Source: Plecoglossus altivelis (lineage: Eukaryota > Chordata > Actinopteri > Osmeriformes > Plecoglossidae). From it: a DNA stretch of 64,000 bases. The translations under genes and the position numbers were made by a program. Position 1 is the first letter of the stretch; the number at the start of each line of letters is the position of its first letter. Below are positions 24,956-38,929 of the stretch, piece after piece. The stretch covers positions 3,887,332-3,951,331 of the forward strand of contig BROE01000015.1 of assembly GCA_036571765.1 (NCBI GenBank). The letters are read 5' to 3'. Under the pieces are notes generated by a model. That model saw only the letters and a list, made by a program, of their open reading frames with translations, was not told where the DNA came from and did not search any database.

Positions 24956-25024
<69 letters not shown>
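24943..25024 (+). repeat. (TG)n microsatellite, long
   Basis: About 80 bases of TG units have TATG interruptions at the left and middle. Confidence 0.95.
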
Positions 25025-25025
<1 letters not shown>

Positions 25026-26880
25026 TGTGGGCTATTCCCTCAAACACAAGAAGTATTCCATACCAGCATGAAGCAATGGTAAACGCTATTTTTCAAGTGT
25101 CTGGTTCGCTTCTTCTTAGAGATAGGTTTGAGATAAATAAAAGTGAGGTCGTCCAGGAATTTGTCTCTATTTATTTTAAGCCTTGTGGGTTTAGAAGTGT
25201 ACTTGATTTTTTATTTCTAAAGGAGAGAAAATTATTAAAGCAAGTCCCTACCAGATATATTCAAGTAATCCAATTTAGTAATAGTTAATTATCATGTGAT
25301 ACAAACTCAGATAAAACAGCCTAACATTAAACTGAAATATAGTTAGCGTGTAAATTGATATGAAAACAAATTGCTCAATAGCCACAACAATAGTTGTAAC
25401 ATCGATCATTTTGAATATCAATTCAAAATACTGGAATAGCATGGAGGATTTTTGTATTTTGACTTTATTAAACACCATTAATAATATACATATTAGCCTT
25501 TAACTCAAACCTTACAGATCTCTAATAATGTGAAAACGCGTCGACAGTCAATAACAACGATGTTATGACCACTAAAAAGAATATCTGGCTTACAGTCGCA
25601 CGTGAGTTGACCTACCGAATAGTCTCTTTTAAAAGGCCCTGTAAGAAGATCGTGCATTTATCGTTTGACACCTCTCTCAGGAGCCAGGGATTTTAGTTGG
25701 TTGCAGATTCAATTTTTTGCCGAGTCAGCAACAATTGTTCATTTCCGCTGTAAACTTTGAATACCTTTCAATGCGGAACATTCGATGGGAGCCCTGCTTA
25801 TTGACACTGGGACCAGTGAGCTGACATTGCCACTGTCAAAGCCTTGCACATATAGCCTACAATACATCTCAAACTGAAATTGTCTTTAAAATACAATTAA
25901 CATTTACGGTAGACGAGATATTAGGTTTTTTAATGCACCAATAAGTATAATAAAAGCAGTGTCTTATTTATAAGATCATTTTGAATTCTCTACAACGCAG
26001 TGATCACAGTTACATTTTTGGAGCTTAAATAATTGAGCCGCGTCTCATGCAGAATTGAAACCTAGATTTAGGTAGCATTTTCGTTAAGGTCTTCCAAAAC
26101 GTAATTACATTTTTATTTAAAAAACAGTTTGGTGGGGAAAATGAAACAAAAAGTACGTAAGCCGTTGTGTCAGAACGCATTTCATTTTAATGGCATCGAA
26201 ATCTCAAAACAGTCTACTATGTGTTATCACCAATGTAACTGAAATTCTGTTATAATTTAGTTAGGTCCTGGCCTCTCATTTGTGGGATACATCGGGGTAT
26301 TCATTTTTAATGAAATGAATAATAAGGTTGCATAAAAGGCTCTAACTAAGTAATAGAACGAATATATAGCCTATTATAAATATTTTCATAAACAGGATTG
26401 TGAAAAGGTGAGTTTTTATCGCGATTATATACCCCGGTTTTTCATCTTTGTCAGGTTTCATATCTTATATCCTATTAAGTCAGCTAATAGATTATGGATA
26501 ATGTTTTGATGTAACCATCCATAGTGGATGCATGAGTAATTGAAGGAGGCTGTTTCAGAACGTAGAGACCACAACTCACTTCCTGTGTAATGGCGCCATC
26601 TAAGAGCCATGTTATGAAACACACATGCACATTATTTACTTGACCTTTTTACTATATGTGAAAAGGTCCAGAAACTGTATGATGTAAATAAATGCAATAA
26701 CATTAACATCACAACATAATGAGCGAGTCATTCTAAGCAACAAGGACTTACTTTCACCTCAAAAATAAACTGGCTGAATTGTTTTGTTACGTAATTCTAG
26801 GCAAGATACTACAGTGACTCAACTTACATATTACTGTGGTTTCTGTCAGATGGTTTTGTTGGGAAAAAAGGTCATTCGCC

Positions 26881-27360
26881 ATTGCAGTGACAAGAATTAC
26901 CTTGATCGTCCACAACCTTGACATGCATCAGAAACACCTGATCCTTATCTTCAGATGCTATCAGCCAGTCGTTGATAAGGGCCGTCATCAATGCGACCAC
27001 AGGCGAGAACGAGACGGTTAAGATGGTTGATAAGCGAACAAAAGGTGGTATCAAGGGCAGATAAGCCGCTGGCAAACCACCAGGGTAAAGCTCGTTTAGG
27101 CAAAAAGCATATAACTCGTGGACATTACTCAAGATCAGACTGTGGTCCCCTGTTTGAAATTCTGTCGGAACTCGGACCTGTCTCCAAGGTAACGCAGCCA
27201 TACTTCAGAGGGCATCTCTTAACTGCACCTCACATCGTTCGACGGCAATCACGAAACACGGACGTCTTGTCTGAGAATCCTGTCAAAACAAGGGAGTCAC
27301 ACTTGTCAGCATTAAAATTCCAAGTTAGAGAACCTTGTCACCAAATGGAATGAGGATGTA
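26881..27360. promoter_or_regulatory. Candidate GATA-bound regulatory element
   Basis: Four GATA-factor sites of the strict form WGATAAG lie within 122 bases: AGATAAG on the minus strand at 26944-26950, TGATAAG at 26973-26979 and 27028-27034, and AGATAAG at 27059-27065. About 0.03 would be expected by chance in that length in even-composition DNA. The surrounding sequence is unique. The target gene could be lmx1b, zbtb43 or neither. Confidence 0.4.
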
Positions 27361-28057
27361 TTAACAACCTCCACACAGTTGTTGTTGTCATGTCATTACA
27401 AGTGCTCAGAGGAAGTTTGACAGGGGCAGGCAAAATTAAGTGTGTCCACTTGTCTTTGAGTCTCCAGTCTTAATGATACCAAGGGGCCTGATTTAGGGCA
27501 TCCTCAACCTAGACGAAGCCCACTGAGATTCCTAGCCTTGGACAAAAGCGGGAAAGCAACTCTCAGGAGGAGGTGAAATACCCTTCCCAGCGTTAGGCCT
27601 TGTTGGATCCCCAGTCTAAATTCCGATGGCTGACCTGGAGTCGGTGCCCTGGGGGGTGGCCTGTCTGAACAGCGGTGAAGGAAGCTCTGGCTGTCTATTC
27701 AGAACCAGACGTTTGTGGGGCGAGTGGGGAGAGGTGGAGACGATTCTGGTGACTCTTGTTACATTTCTGACCTCCCAAAGCTTTAGGAATGTCTAGCCCT
27801 CATCTCCTGTGTCTCCCACACTCGCGCCGCTAGCAACGCGTTGCTGTGGTTATCCCCAAATATGCTTGTAGCCAATAAACATTCAGCAGGTCTCCTCAGA
27901 GTGTCGGGGAGAAATATTTTGCCTTCCAGGGTTTGTGGAAAGGCCAAAGGTAAAGTACCCCATTCTTTTTGTGGGAAGAGGCAACCAACCACTCATCCAT
28001 TAAACCAACCATTCTCCGTATTGTCTGCTCGCAGTTGATGGTAGGCTTCCATAAAGC

Positions 28058-28059
<2 letters not shown>

Positions 28060-28092
<33 letters not shown>
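28060..28092 (+). repeat. (AT)n microsatellite
   Basis: About 16 uninterrupted AT units; self-complementary and able to extrude a cruciform. Confidence 0.95.
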
Positions 28093-28095
<3 letters not shown>

Positions 28096-28598
28096 TAGCA
28101 TGTAAAAGTGTAGATGTCAAGAATTGATCAACGATTAGACTCTTGACTGGTTCCACCAGTGTTAGATGCATTGACTACATCTCCATCCAATAGCACAGTG
28201 CATAGATATACTTTACGTGGTTGTTTGGGATGGATTATAATAATGTGGATATGCTTTTGTGTGCGTGCGTTGCTCCTTAATAGACTTAGCACTATATTGT
28301 ATCCTTTTTATTCCAGGCTATCCTTTCTGACTCACTATCATCAGATAGCCCCCACACAATCGCATTATTTGTTTCAGCATTAGAGTGGCTTCCCTCAGAT
28401 AACCATCTCTCATAAATAAAAAAAGAGAGCAGTTGCGGAATGCCTTCATGGTCAGCCTTGATTCTTTGAGGTGAACAGTGGCGCAGGGTGTGTCCACATC
28501 TAAGAGCTCACTGATGGATGACCATGGATGGACATGAAACAACCTTGTTCATCTGACCATGGAAACACACCTGACTCACAGATCGGACAGAGGCTATG

Positions 28599-28695
28599 TG
28601 TGTGTGTGTGAGAGAGAGTGTGGGTGTGTGAGAGAAAAGAGAGATCGAGCGAGCGAGCGAGCGAAAGAGAGAGCGAGCGAGCGAGCGAGCGAGCG

Positions 28696-28756
<61 letters not shown>
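28599..28756 (+). repeat. Compound (TG)n-(GAGC)n-(GA)n microsatellite
   Basis: The run goes from TG units through GAGA/TGTG to about 14 GAGC units, then to more than 35 GA units. The purine strand is almost pure over the last 115 bases, so a triplex (H-DNA) structure is possible. Confidence 0.95.
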
Positions 28757-28760
<4 letters not shown>

Positions 28761-29999
28761 TTGTGCAGTAAGGTTTGAAATGCTAAGTCACAGAAAATAT
28801 CTGGATGGCTAAAGCAACACTAACCAACTCAATAGTTGAGTTCAATACCCAAATCAATACTATAATTAACATTTTAGGACAAGTCGGAATCGCTTCTTAA
28901 TCGCTGCCTGCAATAAATCATTATGGATTTATTTCTGCATTCTTACATTTACATTTTCAAAGTCTCTCATTATTCGTGCATTTGCCAATTACCACCAATT
29001 ATGTTCAACTGTCAATATCAATTTGGTCCACCATATACATCTCTCCTTCCACTGGAGGTAACATCATAAAAATACGATTTTTAAAAGGTGTCACAGCGTC
29101 TAATAAAATTGGCAAACCTTTCCCATAGACCCCTAAAGGTCACAGCCATAATACTAAAGTAATTTTTCACTTAAAGCACTTTTGTGTCTTCTTGCAAAAG
29201 GTTGCGTCCCGGGGCACTCCAGCAGTATGAAGACATTAAATTTGCTCTGTGTATTGATTGGTTTGTTATTAGTTGGAGGAAGAGTGTTGAACTCAGGAGA
29301 AAGGTGGGGAGAAGTTGACGGATAAAGACATGTGGGGTAAAGATCATTCTGCAATTCGTAGACTAACTGAAGAGACAGAGCTCGTGGAACAACAACTACT
29401 TACATTTTGTAAATAGAGTTGAACAAATACTGTTGATTGGTTGTAAAGTCTTGTAATATACTGTAATCAATTTATGTTCACAGTGCACATTTAATTTTCT
29501 TCCATTCTTTGTTTTTTTGTCATGCTTTTTTCACGGTTGCTGAATTGTACTGTATAAAAAACTATGAACATTTTGATCAGTCAAACCAAAAGATGCTTGT
29601 AGACTATTTCCAACCAGCAAGTACTGAACATTTGAGTGAGATTCATTCAAACTGTTTTAGAATTCTCTCCCAGAACATCTGTCATTAGAATACACCTCAC
29701 AGTTGGTGTCCTTAACCAACAGTGTAAGCTATACTAGAGTTCTATTTGTACGATAAACCAGGCACAAGTGAGACTTGCCACTCGGAATCAAAGGAAGATG
29801 AGGCAGACAAAAGATTGACATTCATAATGAAGATGCCTCTGCTGCCACTATTTACGATGAGTATATTCATGTGGGCATGTCATTGTGATGTTGATCATAT
29901 TCATCTGATTTAGACACGATGTTCAGAAGCGCCATACAAAAGCGAGAACGTTACAGTAGCCTGCATGCATTTTGCTTGTCCTAGTACAATCACTCTTAC

Positions 30000-30330
30000 T
30001 CTGCAGGTGTTGACGGAAAGGGCACGGAGGGCCAAGCCTCCCCACATTGATCCAGCAACTTGAGCCGGGATCGATTTGTTTGCCTGGGCCCTTACTTTAT
30101 TGCTATTGTCAATATTCGGAATGATGACAATAAGGTTGGGATTGGCCCACATGACATTTTTCCTCTAATCGATCATATGACACTGGGTCATATTTGGCGG
30201 CAAAGAAAGAAAATAAGACCGCAGAGTTGTTGCTGGGCATTATGGGTAGGCACAGGAGATCCCACAGTGTAACGAGCATCACAGCAAATCCGCAACTTTT
30301 ACGAGGGAGATGTTTGGGAGACGGTGTAAA
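30000..30330. promoter_or_regulatory. Candidate intergenic regulatory block
   Basis: This unique sequence has CATTGATCC, TTATTGCTATTGTCAATA (PBX/SOX-like), ATGATGACAATAAGG, TAATCGATCATATGA and GGGCATTATGGGTA. It ends before a poly(G) run. It is inferred from motif density; conservation was not tested. Confidence 0.28.
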
Positions 30331-33300
30331 CCAAGAGGCTGGATAAACAAATGGGTTGGGGGGGGGGGGTAGGGTGGAGAGGGGTGTCATGGCATTCCAA
30401 TGCACATGGTTTGCATTTCCCCAAATCCTGCTTAGACCTTCTCAGACAGGGAAGGTCGGTGCGGAAATCCCGATTTAGATACACAGGCAGATAGACTTGG
30501 CTTGGCCTGGGACCTGAACCGTCCGTCCGAGAGTCAAACCCAAACTTCTTATTAAAGCATTAAGTACATTTAGCCGCTGGACGCACTCAAAGGCCGCTCT
30601 AGGGGGAAGTTGTTGCCTTTGAAATGAAAATAATGCGCAGCGGAGAGAAGGAGAAGGTGCCATCTGTACAAACAGACTGAGGTTTATGGGTGGATGTCTG
30701 AGGTAGCACTAAGAGGGAGGAACCCAGCATGTGTTTCACTCCATATTAAGTGAATACAGTCTAATGGGATTTTGTTGCTGTATTGAGCCACGTCGTCTTT
30801 GTGTGTGTGTACGTTTGCGCATATACGTATTGTATAGCGCTCACGTGTGTGTATGTAAATTCAAGGGGAATTGTGTTTGCTAGGGTGTGTGTCTTGATGT
30901 TCTCTGCATGCAGTACTGTGCACTGTGTGTGTGTGTATACGGTGTTCATACCGGTGTGAATGCGTTCCTAAATGTAGGCTTACGCATGCTCTGCTGAGAG
31001 AGAGCGTTAAAAACTGATTGGGTTTCATGATTGCGTTTCATTGTGTTTCAAGGTCGGTCATCTGAATGTCGCCCCATCCGCTCTGAACCCTGAGGAAAAC
31101 AGTGTCTTTTCTGGAGCTGGTTTCCTCATCACACAGTTGTCAACTGAGTAGCTGTCTGCAAGAACGGTGTCAATGCTGAAATGATTTTTGCCAATTGAGA
31201 GAGGTTCCCAGAGTCGAGTCCCATGAATTGGTCCTGTTTGGAGGCTCAATTTGGCTTCAGCCCTTTGGGCTGCTATCCAGACTGCGTCCCCTGACAAACT
31301 CTCCTTCTTTCCACTCCTCTCCCTCTCTCATCCTCTCTCTCCTGGCTCCTGATTTGAACGTTGCTCTTGTGACCCCCAAGGCTTGGTGAAAACTGCAGTC
31401 TAATTGAATTAAGCTCTTGATAGCACTGACAGACAGAGTAAATATTATTTTAAACTTCTCCACCTCTCTGTCACCCCTAGTCAGTTCACATGTGATGCTG
31501 GAGGGCCACAATGCTATGTTGGGAAACAGCACTGTACGACAAAAAATTAGGAAACCATTTATGTTCAATCTGAGGGCACCTTGCCCTATCATGTTTCCAG
31601 CATTTTGAAATCTCAATCTCAACAGAGGTTTCTAGAGAGTATTTAAAGGGCATGAAGCATTCATTGTATTTTATAGTGTCGTTAAAAAAGTTCTCATTTT
31701 AAACTCAGTCCTTCGCCCCCTCTGTGGGTGCATATACAATCATGTGAGTATGCACATTTACTAATGAAGTGTTTAAGACAGTTTGAGTAAGGTCTTTGCT
31801 ATGTTATCCCAAACATCTATCTGGAACTGAAACTGCACTGGTCGCTAGTTATTAAACACTTGCATTGCATCATTCACCCTTTGAGACTCAGGTCTCTTAG
31901 GACAGGTCTTTAGAGCTGACCTGGAACACAAGCATTGTGAGAAAATGATGTGTGGCGTGTGAAGTCTACAGATCATTGGAGCTCCTTCCATTCTGCAATG
32001 CCGTACTCCTGGTTTGTGTCTGTGTTAAGGTGCAGGTTTTGCTACATTTTGAGGGTGGGGGAGGGGGGGGGGATTGTGTGACAATAGAAGTGCCAAGAAG
32101 AGATAACCATACACTGACCGTATTTCTCTGTCTGTAAGAAAATTATGACTAAAAAGTGGTTCGTCAAGAAACGGGTGAAGCCAGTGCTGCAGTTTGCTGG
32201 ACAAATACGTTGCGGAAAACGAATATGTAACCTGCTTTCGTATGTGTTATAAACTGAAACACAGATTTTGACCTTTTCTGCGATACCCGTCTCCCTCCAT
32301 CATTTCCATTTTCAGATGATTCCACTTCCTCTCATTACCATAACTATCTATGCACTACAACTATAACATGACAATGCATTATAAACAAGTATGGCAACCA
32401 CTGTCCACCAAAAACACAAAATCAGAAACTGTCATTTTTTTGTAATTTATCCAATGTTCACCCAACACTCAAAGTCAGTTACGGTGAAAAAAGAAGTTTC
32501 CACAGTTCTCTAACATGTACCCTCCTCATGTTTTCACATTCCTCCCCTTAGTTCCATACATCCCCCTTTTACCTTGAGTGAGGATTACATTTATAGTGGA
32601 GGGGAAATGAAACAAAATCTTATTCCAGTGGCCCAATGCGAACACAGGTAAAATGGCTCCCAAGACTCAGTGTTCCAGAGGAAATGGAGAATTTGTCAGA
32701 GCAAGCCTTGTATGATCTGCTGAGTTGGAGGACTGACTGGGTATTACTGCACAATGTGCAGCGAGAAAAATTGGCCCTCAGTTTTGGCCCTTAACTTCAA
32801 CTACCTTACGGCCAGAATAGCATTTGTATTTAAAGGGTTTTTCTGTACTTGATGACATATGGCTTTGGCTCCTCAACTGCAACTGCAGTTTATAAACTTC
32901 ACTCCAAACCTCTTCATTCCTGCCACAAAAAAAGATATACCTATTCCCTAAATGCATAACCTTTTCCTCTCTACCTAACTCGCAGGTAAGCTTCTGTCAT
33001 CTCACTGACCTCCAAATTTCCCAATATCAGCTCTGAGGGGCTGCTTATTAATGGAATCATAGGCTTTATTCCTCTCCTTCCTCTGTAATACCATGTTGTG
33101 GCATCTCCCAACTACAATGTTATCACTGGCCCAGATACCAACTCCCCGAGTCCTTTCTTTAATGAAAGATGCACCTCTTCATCACCCCCACCACCCCCAC
33201 CCCCCATTCCTACCCTCCACTCTCCTACCCCTTAACCCCACCAGCCACTGTGCAGGGGGTTGAAGCTACAAGCTGGAGATTCCTTGTGTCTTTTGTGTAT

Positions 33301-34889
33301 GGATAACAGACACAAACCTGAGGTCAAGGGGAGGTATTCGGAATTTAGATGAAAGATGTTCACTTCGGGAGCAGGTGGGGGTGCTTAGAGGTTTAATCAA
33401 AAGATGATTGCTTTTGTTTGCGGGTTGTTTTGGAGTTCTCTGTGTAAGGCGTACCTGGCAGAATTTTTCAGCAAAATGAAATACCTGGAGCATGATCCCT
33501 CAACAATTTCGGAATCCTTCCTGCATCCAATACTTTACCTTTGAACCCTGTAAATGAAACGAACCCTAACCTTTTTAATTACACAACATAATTTGTGTAT
33601 ATATTATTATGTATATTTTAACTTGTCCATACTGTGTACAGACCACCTCTTACAGTATTCAAGCATTCATTGTAAGTGTGTCATTTTTGCTGAGTGAGCC
33701 ATACAACTACAAGTTCAGTGAGCAAATTAAAAGATCAGTTGGCGCTCGGTTTGTCAGTGTCTTTTCATTTGACTCCGGAAAATAATCGTCGATGCTTATC
33801 CATCAAATTAACATGGAGTTCGGAGAAGCCTCGGCTTACGTCAACAAAGTTCAAGAATAGTGACTATTCTTCTATCTTTGGGGTTTTCTGAAAGGTGAAT
33901 TCAGAAGGTACAGCCCAACAAATTGTACGTCCGCAATTACAGTAACAACCTATGTCTTCTTTGTATCAATGTTAACTTCCTTTTTGCATGAAGAGTGTTC
34001 AAAATGTAAAGTGATGCTGGCCACTTGCTTATCCTCAATGCCTCACCGATTGACACTGTGATGAGCAGAGAAGACTTAGCATAATAATATCTGCACTCAT
34101 GGGAACCCTGAATGGTTGACTCCCTCAACTCGATCGCTCGCTGCCAAAAGTGCCCGGAGTCACCCTGAGCTCCTGGATCAAGCAAAGCTTCCTGATATCC
34201 CTGCAGATGTTCTGACCGCGTCTGAACTCCCTCCAGCCGCCCAAGCTCTGAGCTTTCCTCTTGGGATCTTCTCGGGAAGGACGAAGAGTTCAGATATCTC
34301 ATGCTCCTCTTCCATCAGTCCATCTCCTTCTCGAAATCTATTCTCTCGTTTTCCCTCACTGAACCTATGAGAACCTTCTAGTGTTTTGAACACTCTGAGC
34401 TGTAGGTGTCCTCCTGAAAGCCAGGTGGAGCTCTCTCCGTGGGGTGAGAAAATGTATGAGTGTGAGAGATAGCATCTGAATCCAGTTAGCTCTGCTAGCT
34501 CGCCCATCTGTAAGCCACCAGGCTTTTCATGTGTTTGGCAAGGAATCATTTTGGCAGGCGTCTCTGTGGCAGGCAGTAGCGTGCTATAGCCTGATATGCA
34601 AGTTTGGACAACGCCTTCTGTAAAATCCACAAAATGGCCCGAAGAAACTGGATGTCTCCACTTCCTCACAGACGCTGTGTGACTGATTGGTGTAGCTGTT
34701 TGGTCCTTCTTTATGGCAGTAATATGCTACCATTACCATTTGTGTGATGGCTTTGGATAATCTGTTGCTATGACATCCTCATAACCGGCAACATTCAGTC
34801 ATCTTCTTTGTGTTGGGCACTTTTCAAGTTGTTATTTGTTCAAAGCCCTAATTTTCGATAAATGCCTGTATACAGTGACCTTTGACCCT

Positions 34890-35350
34890 CATTTCATCAG
34901 CACCTTCACTGGTCTAGGGCAACGTAGCGGAACGGCTGCATCTCTCCTCAGGTCAGGTGGATTTGAAGCCAGCAGTATTAGACGGGAGACTCCATGAAAC
35001 GGCCCTTTGTTCGATGCGCCTTAGCAGAAAGGGCTCGAAATGCGGTTAATAGCTCGGGAAGTGGGCCTAATCTCTGGCCGCCATTACTGCGACCAATATT
35101 TGCGGAGATGACAGACTTATCGATGACAAAAGCACAGGTGGAGAAACCTTCCCCTCCCAGACTTTGTTTTGATCTACCCTTAGCTGGAATTGGCATTCCA
35201 ATGGGGTCCGAGAACTGAGCTCTGGTGTATCCCTCTCTCTTTATGGCGTGCCAGATGTCAGTCAGGTCCTCTCATGACTCAGCTATTAGCCCTGCAATTG
35301 GGGTTTAATCTGGCAAGAAAACGTGATGCTATCTTTGGAAAAACTGGGGA
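34890..35350. promoter_or_regulatory. Candidate intergenic regulatory block
   Basis: This unique sequence, moderately CpG-rich around 35000-35110, includes CGGTTAATAGC, GCCGCCATTACTGCG, CGACCAATATT and TTATCGATGACAAAAG. It lies about 4 kb upstream of the zbtb43 promoter region. Inferred. Confidence 0.28.
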
Positions 35351-38300
35351 TTAAGCATTACAGAAGTGGAAGATTTAGAAATCATTCATCTGCTAATTTT
35401 ATTCTTACATTTTGAGAAAAGTTATACTGTATGGGATATCTATCTCAATCCAAGAACAGCCTGACCTTGAATTCATCTTGAAATCTAGATTCACCAGTTT
35501 ATTTGGCTCTAGTGTCACAGGAATGGGAACACATTGACACTGAATACAGTACAGTATGCGTGCATGGTAGTCCATTTGATCGATGAATCCACATAAATGA
35601 CTGAATGTAAAGATCATTTTCTTACATGTATTGTGTGCTCCCATTGCACTAAATTACAATATTTGCATCAATTGCCAATGATCACTTGCTGGATCAAAAT
35701 CAGGCATTACTGGGAAGATCAAATTGGACAAGTTCGTCCCTTTCTCAAAGTTCCCCAATGCAATTGGCGCACAGGGTTTACCCATTGGATGTCTGTTTTG
35801 TTAGGTGGCGTCACGCCACATACTGCTGAGGCACATGGTGGATTCTCACAATCCAGGACAAACTGAGCGAAAGTAAACAAAGGAAACCAAGGAAACAAAA
35901 CCAAGTTGACGAAAACCCAGATTAAACAGATCCGGGGAAATGGTAAGAAAACGCTTGCTGTAAAATAAATATGGTTGACAGAGTACTTGCTTCTAACTCA
36001 AATAGTGTGTACGTTGGTGTGACAGTTTTTGTACAAACATTACAAATGTTGCTAGTGCAACACACATCTGTGTCACATTCATTTCTTTTCTTTTGCGAGC
36101 TGTTCAGTGTCAAATGGCATCACAAGACCTAGATGGCGTGAGGCGTCCGTTTGCCACCGCACGCTAGGCTCAGACTGGTGTCGTGCCTTGGAAGTCCCTG
36201 TAGTACGCCTCACTGGCTCTGTGTGTGCCATGGACGCTTCAACCTCATACATCCATGTCTGCGGGTGACAGATCCTGAATGCCCATCGGAACTGCACATG
36301 AAGAGGGGTGGCAATCACCTGCCATTGTGTGTCAAATGTTTATAGATTTTGTTTATTTATCAAGGTAGATGGGAGCCTTTTGTATCTTGTGTCAGAACAG
36401 ATTAGCAGGAGTTCTATCTGTCACCGACTGTGGCGTTTGATTGGGATTACATGCGAAAGTCATTCACACATCAGAAGTTGTGTGACGAACTGGGAAAAGG
36501 GGGAACTAAAGAAGTTTCATCAAGCAATTGATGTATCGTTGACAGGCTGATACTGTCTCATGTGAAACTGCTGCTGCAATTATCAAACGGTTATAGTACT
36601 GCAGACTTTCACTGATGCAAGCAAGTCAATAACGAAAACAACGTTTTGGGAAATTACTTGCATTAAGTCATCTCAAATGTAAATATTCATGGAAGAATGA
36701 GACTAAACCTTAACAGGAGAAGATAATTGTTTCAATATACAGTCATTTCTGTTGGTATTTATAGCTAAAGAAAATGGGCCTTCTAGCCCCTCCCCTATCT
36801 AACCTCAACCAATACATGCATACCCAACCATACAATCTAATCCAATCTAGCACTACCATACATCCCATTCAACCCACCGTATCTCTTTCCATCCAATGAA
36901 TCCAATATTGGATTTGTAATTAAATCAGATTTATTGCTTTTGCAAGTTTGACAGAATTATCTAGCCGCCCTATCAGTCCTTATTCTAGATAGCAAAAGCA
37001 ATAAAATCTTCAGCACGTTCAGACATTTGGGGCAATCTCATTATAGGCCATGTATATTTCATAAGCTTTGTGGAAAGAAGGCAAAACATACATTCTGCAG
37101 GGCTCTTCAAACACAGCCGAAGCTGACCTGTGACTATGCCAAAATGCTCTTTATAAATGGATAGATTGAATCATTATATTAGTCTGAATCTTTTAGCTTT
37201 TGGAAAGGCATTTGGGGATAGATAGAAGACAGTGATTACAGAAGCACATTAGGATACTGATACCATTCATTATTTTAGTATTGGTAATTCAAAGTTGTGC
37301 AGGATTTAATAGTTGTCTGTGCCCCCAATGTGTATAATCTCAAATCATTATCAGTTTATCCAGAAATTATGTTCATCTTTTAGTCTTCCCAAATCAAACC
37401 CTTGTCAGGCAATTAAATGCTACTTTTCAGCAAAGGACATAAACTTGATTCACTACCGAAAATTGGTTGCCAAGATATCTCACACTAAGTTAATAATACC
37501 CAAGAACAGATATTAAACTGTTACTACAACCAGCAAAAACCAACGGGCCCAGGTATTACAAATTGCAGAGTCACAAGGAACAAAAGCAACAGAGAGGCAC
37601 CACAGAAAAAGCACCTGGATAAGCTCAGATCTGTCCTCACTGATCCATGCACCTGCCTTGCACAGGTTCAGCCCGAGAGGTAAGGCCTGAAGAATGTTTG
37701 GTCAAGCGAGCTGCACAGACCACAACAAAGCCTCACTTCAGAACAGATTACAACTTCAACAAGAGCCTCTTTGATTGCTCAACTTTGAAAAACATAATCA
37801 ATATCGAGATCATCTCTCGAGGTCAAGAAAGTATTTTCGGAGTAGGGCTACTCTTTTGTGGTGTGTGCATGTTGAATGCTAAGAGCCCTTATGGTGGGCT
37901 GGGTGGGTTATTTCTTGTTGTTGGGCTACTTGTTACAACACAATTTTGATTGAAATGCTTAACAAAATTTGAAATGCAGATGGACATGGAATCAACTCAA
38001 ACAGATTTGGTGACCTGCTATAAATGATTTCGGAACAAACTCCAGCAGGTCCATTTACAACTATTGATTAGGGCTGGTTATAACTTAATTAATTTAGTAT
38101 TGTATAGGATGCCCACAAACATAGCTAATTATATTAATAAAACAAATATTATAATGATGGCCTGGTATGGTTTCACCGTGTGATTTCTAGAACAGATTCT
38201 ATTCTGGGAAATAGTAATTGTCAACTACTCAGGGCCTGTTTTGGTGAGGAATATTGGTAGCATTGCAAGTATTTCTATTTTTGTCGGCTAAGTTCAGACA

Positions 38301-38523
38301 TATGTGTTATTTTGCCTCAGCATCCTTTCACGGTTGTGCATAAAAGATGGGGCCTTCTTAATTTCAACGAAACTCACCCGAGTATCACGTGGGCCTACTG
38401 ATATAGGCCTATACATGACCTATATGCTCTTGGACTTCAATTTTTGTGTCACAAATCCTTCACAAACAACCATTAGTTTGCCATCTCAAAATGGGATCTA
38501 ATTGTTTTGAATTCAAGCCTGTA

Positions 38524-38537
38524 GTGCCATCTGCTGT
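38524..38537 (-). promoter_or_regulatory. CTCF-like motif
   Basis: On the minus strand the 14 bases read ACAGCAGATGGCAC, one mismatch from the CTCF core CCASYAGRKGGCRS. It lies about 0.5 kb before the zbtb43 promoter region. Confidence 0.4.
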
Positions 38538-38572
38538 TCTATAAAATACTCATTCTTTCTTATTCATTCTTT

Positions 38573-38597
38573 CATTCATTCATTCATTCATTCATTC
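38573..38597 (+). repeat. (ATTC)n microsatellite
   Basis: Six to seven ATTC tetranucleotide units follow imperfect units upstream. Confidence 0.9.
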
Positions 38598-38929
38598 CCA
38601 ACAAACAATGTAGCTTACAAACATAACTTTGTAACCATCGAGGAGATAGTTAACATGACGTTCCATTTAATTGGTAGGCTTTAAAAAAAACTTTAACCTT
38701 TTTTTTTAAATTAACGGAATGGCCTATAGGTCTGCTGTTTTATGTCTGCGGAACATAAAGGGAAACAAGTAAACTTATTTTTATATTTTCGTAGTTAAAA
38801 CATGTATTTCTTACTGTGGCATTATACAATTTTGAATGCAATATTACAAGTTATTTCAGAGTCATTCAAATGTTCATATTATAAACCAACGGACTTTCTT
38901 TGTAGACTGCTTTAACTGCCACGTCTGAA

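Larger units (their letters stand above)
18061..26880. other. Intergenic DNA between lmx1b and zbtb43, middle part
   Basis: No coding exon is recognised. The stretch is mostly AT-rich unique sequence. It contains TG repeats at 22455-22492 and 24943-25024, a 61-base tandem duplication at 23841-23963, and candidate regulatory blocks at 19480-19650 and 20640-21100. The segment 25.2-26.8 kb is particularly AT-rich and featureless to me. Confidence 0.7.
27361..38920. other. Intergenic DNA upstream of zbtb43
   Basis: No coding exon is recognised. It contains an AT repeat at 28060-28092, a compound GAGC/GA repeat at 28599-28756, poly(G) runs at 30358-30369 and 32063-32072, an ATTC repeat at 38573-38597 and candidate regulatory blocks at 30000-30330 and 34890-35350. 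The short ORFs lack domains. Confidence 0.7.
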
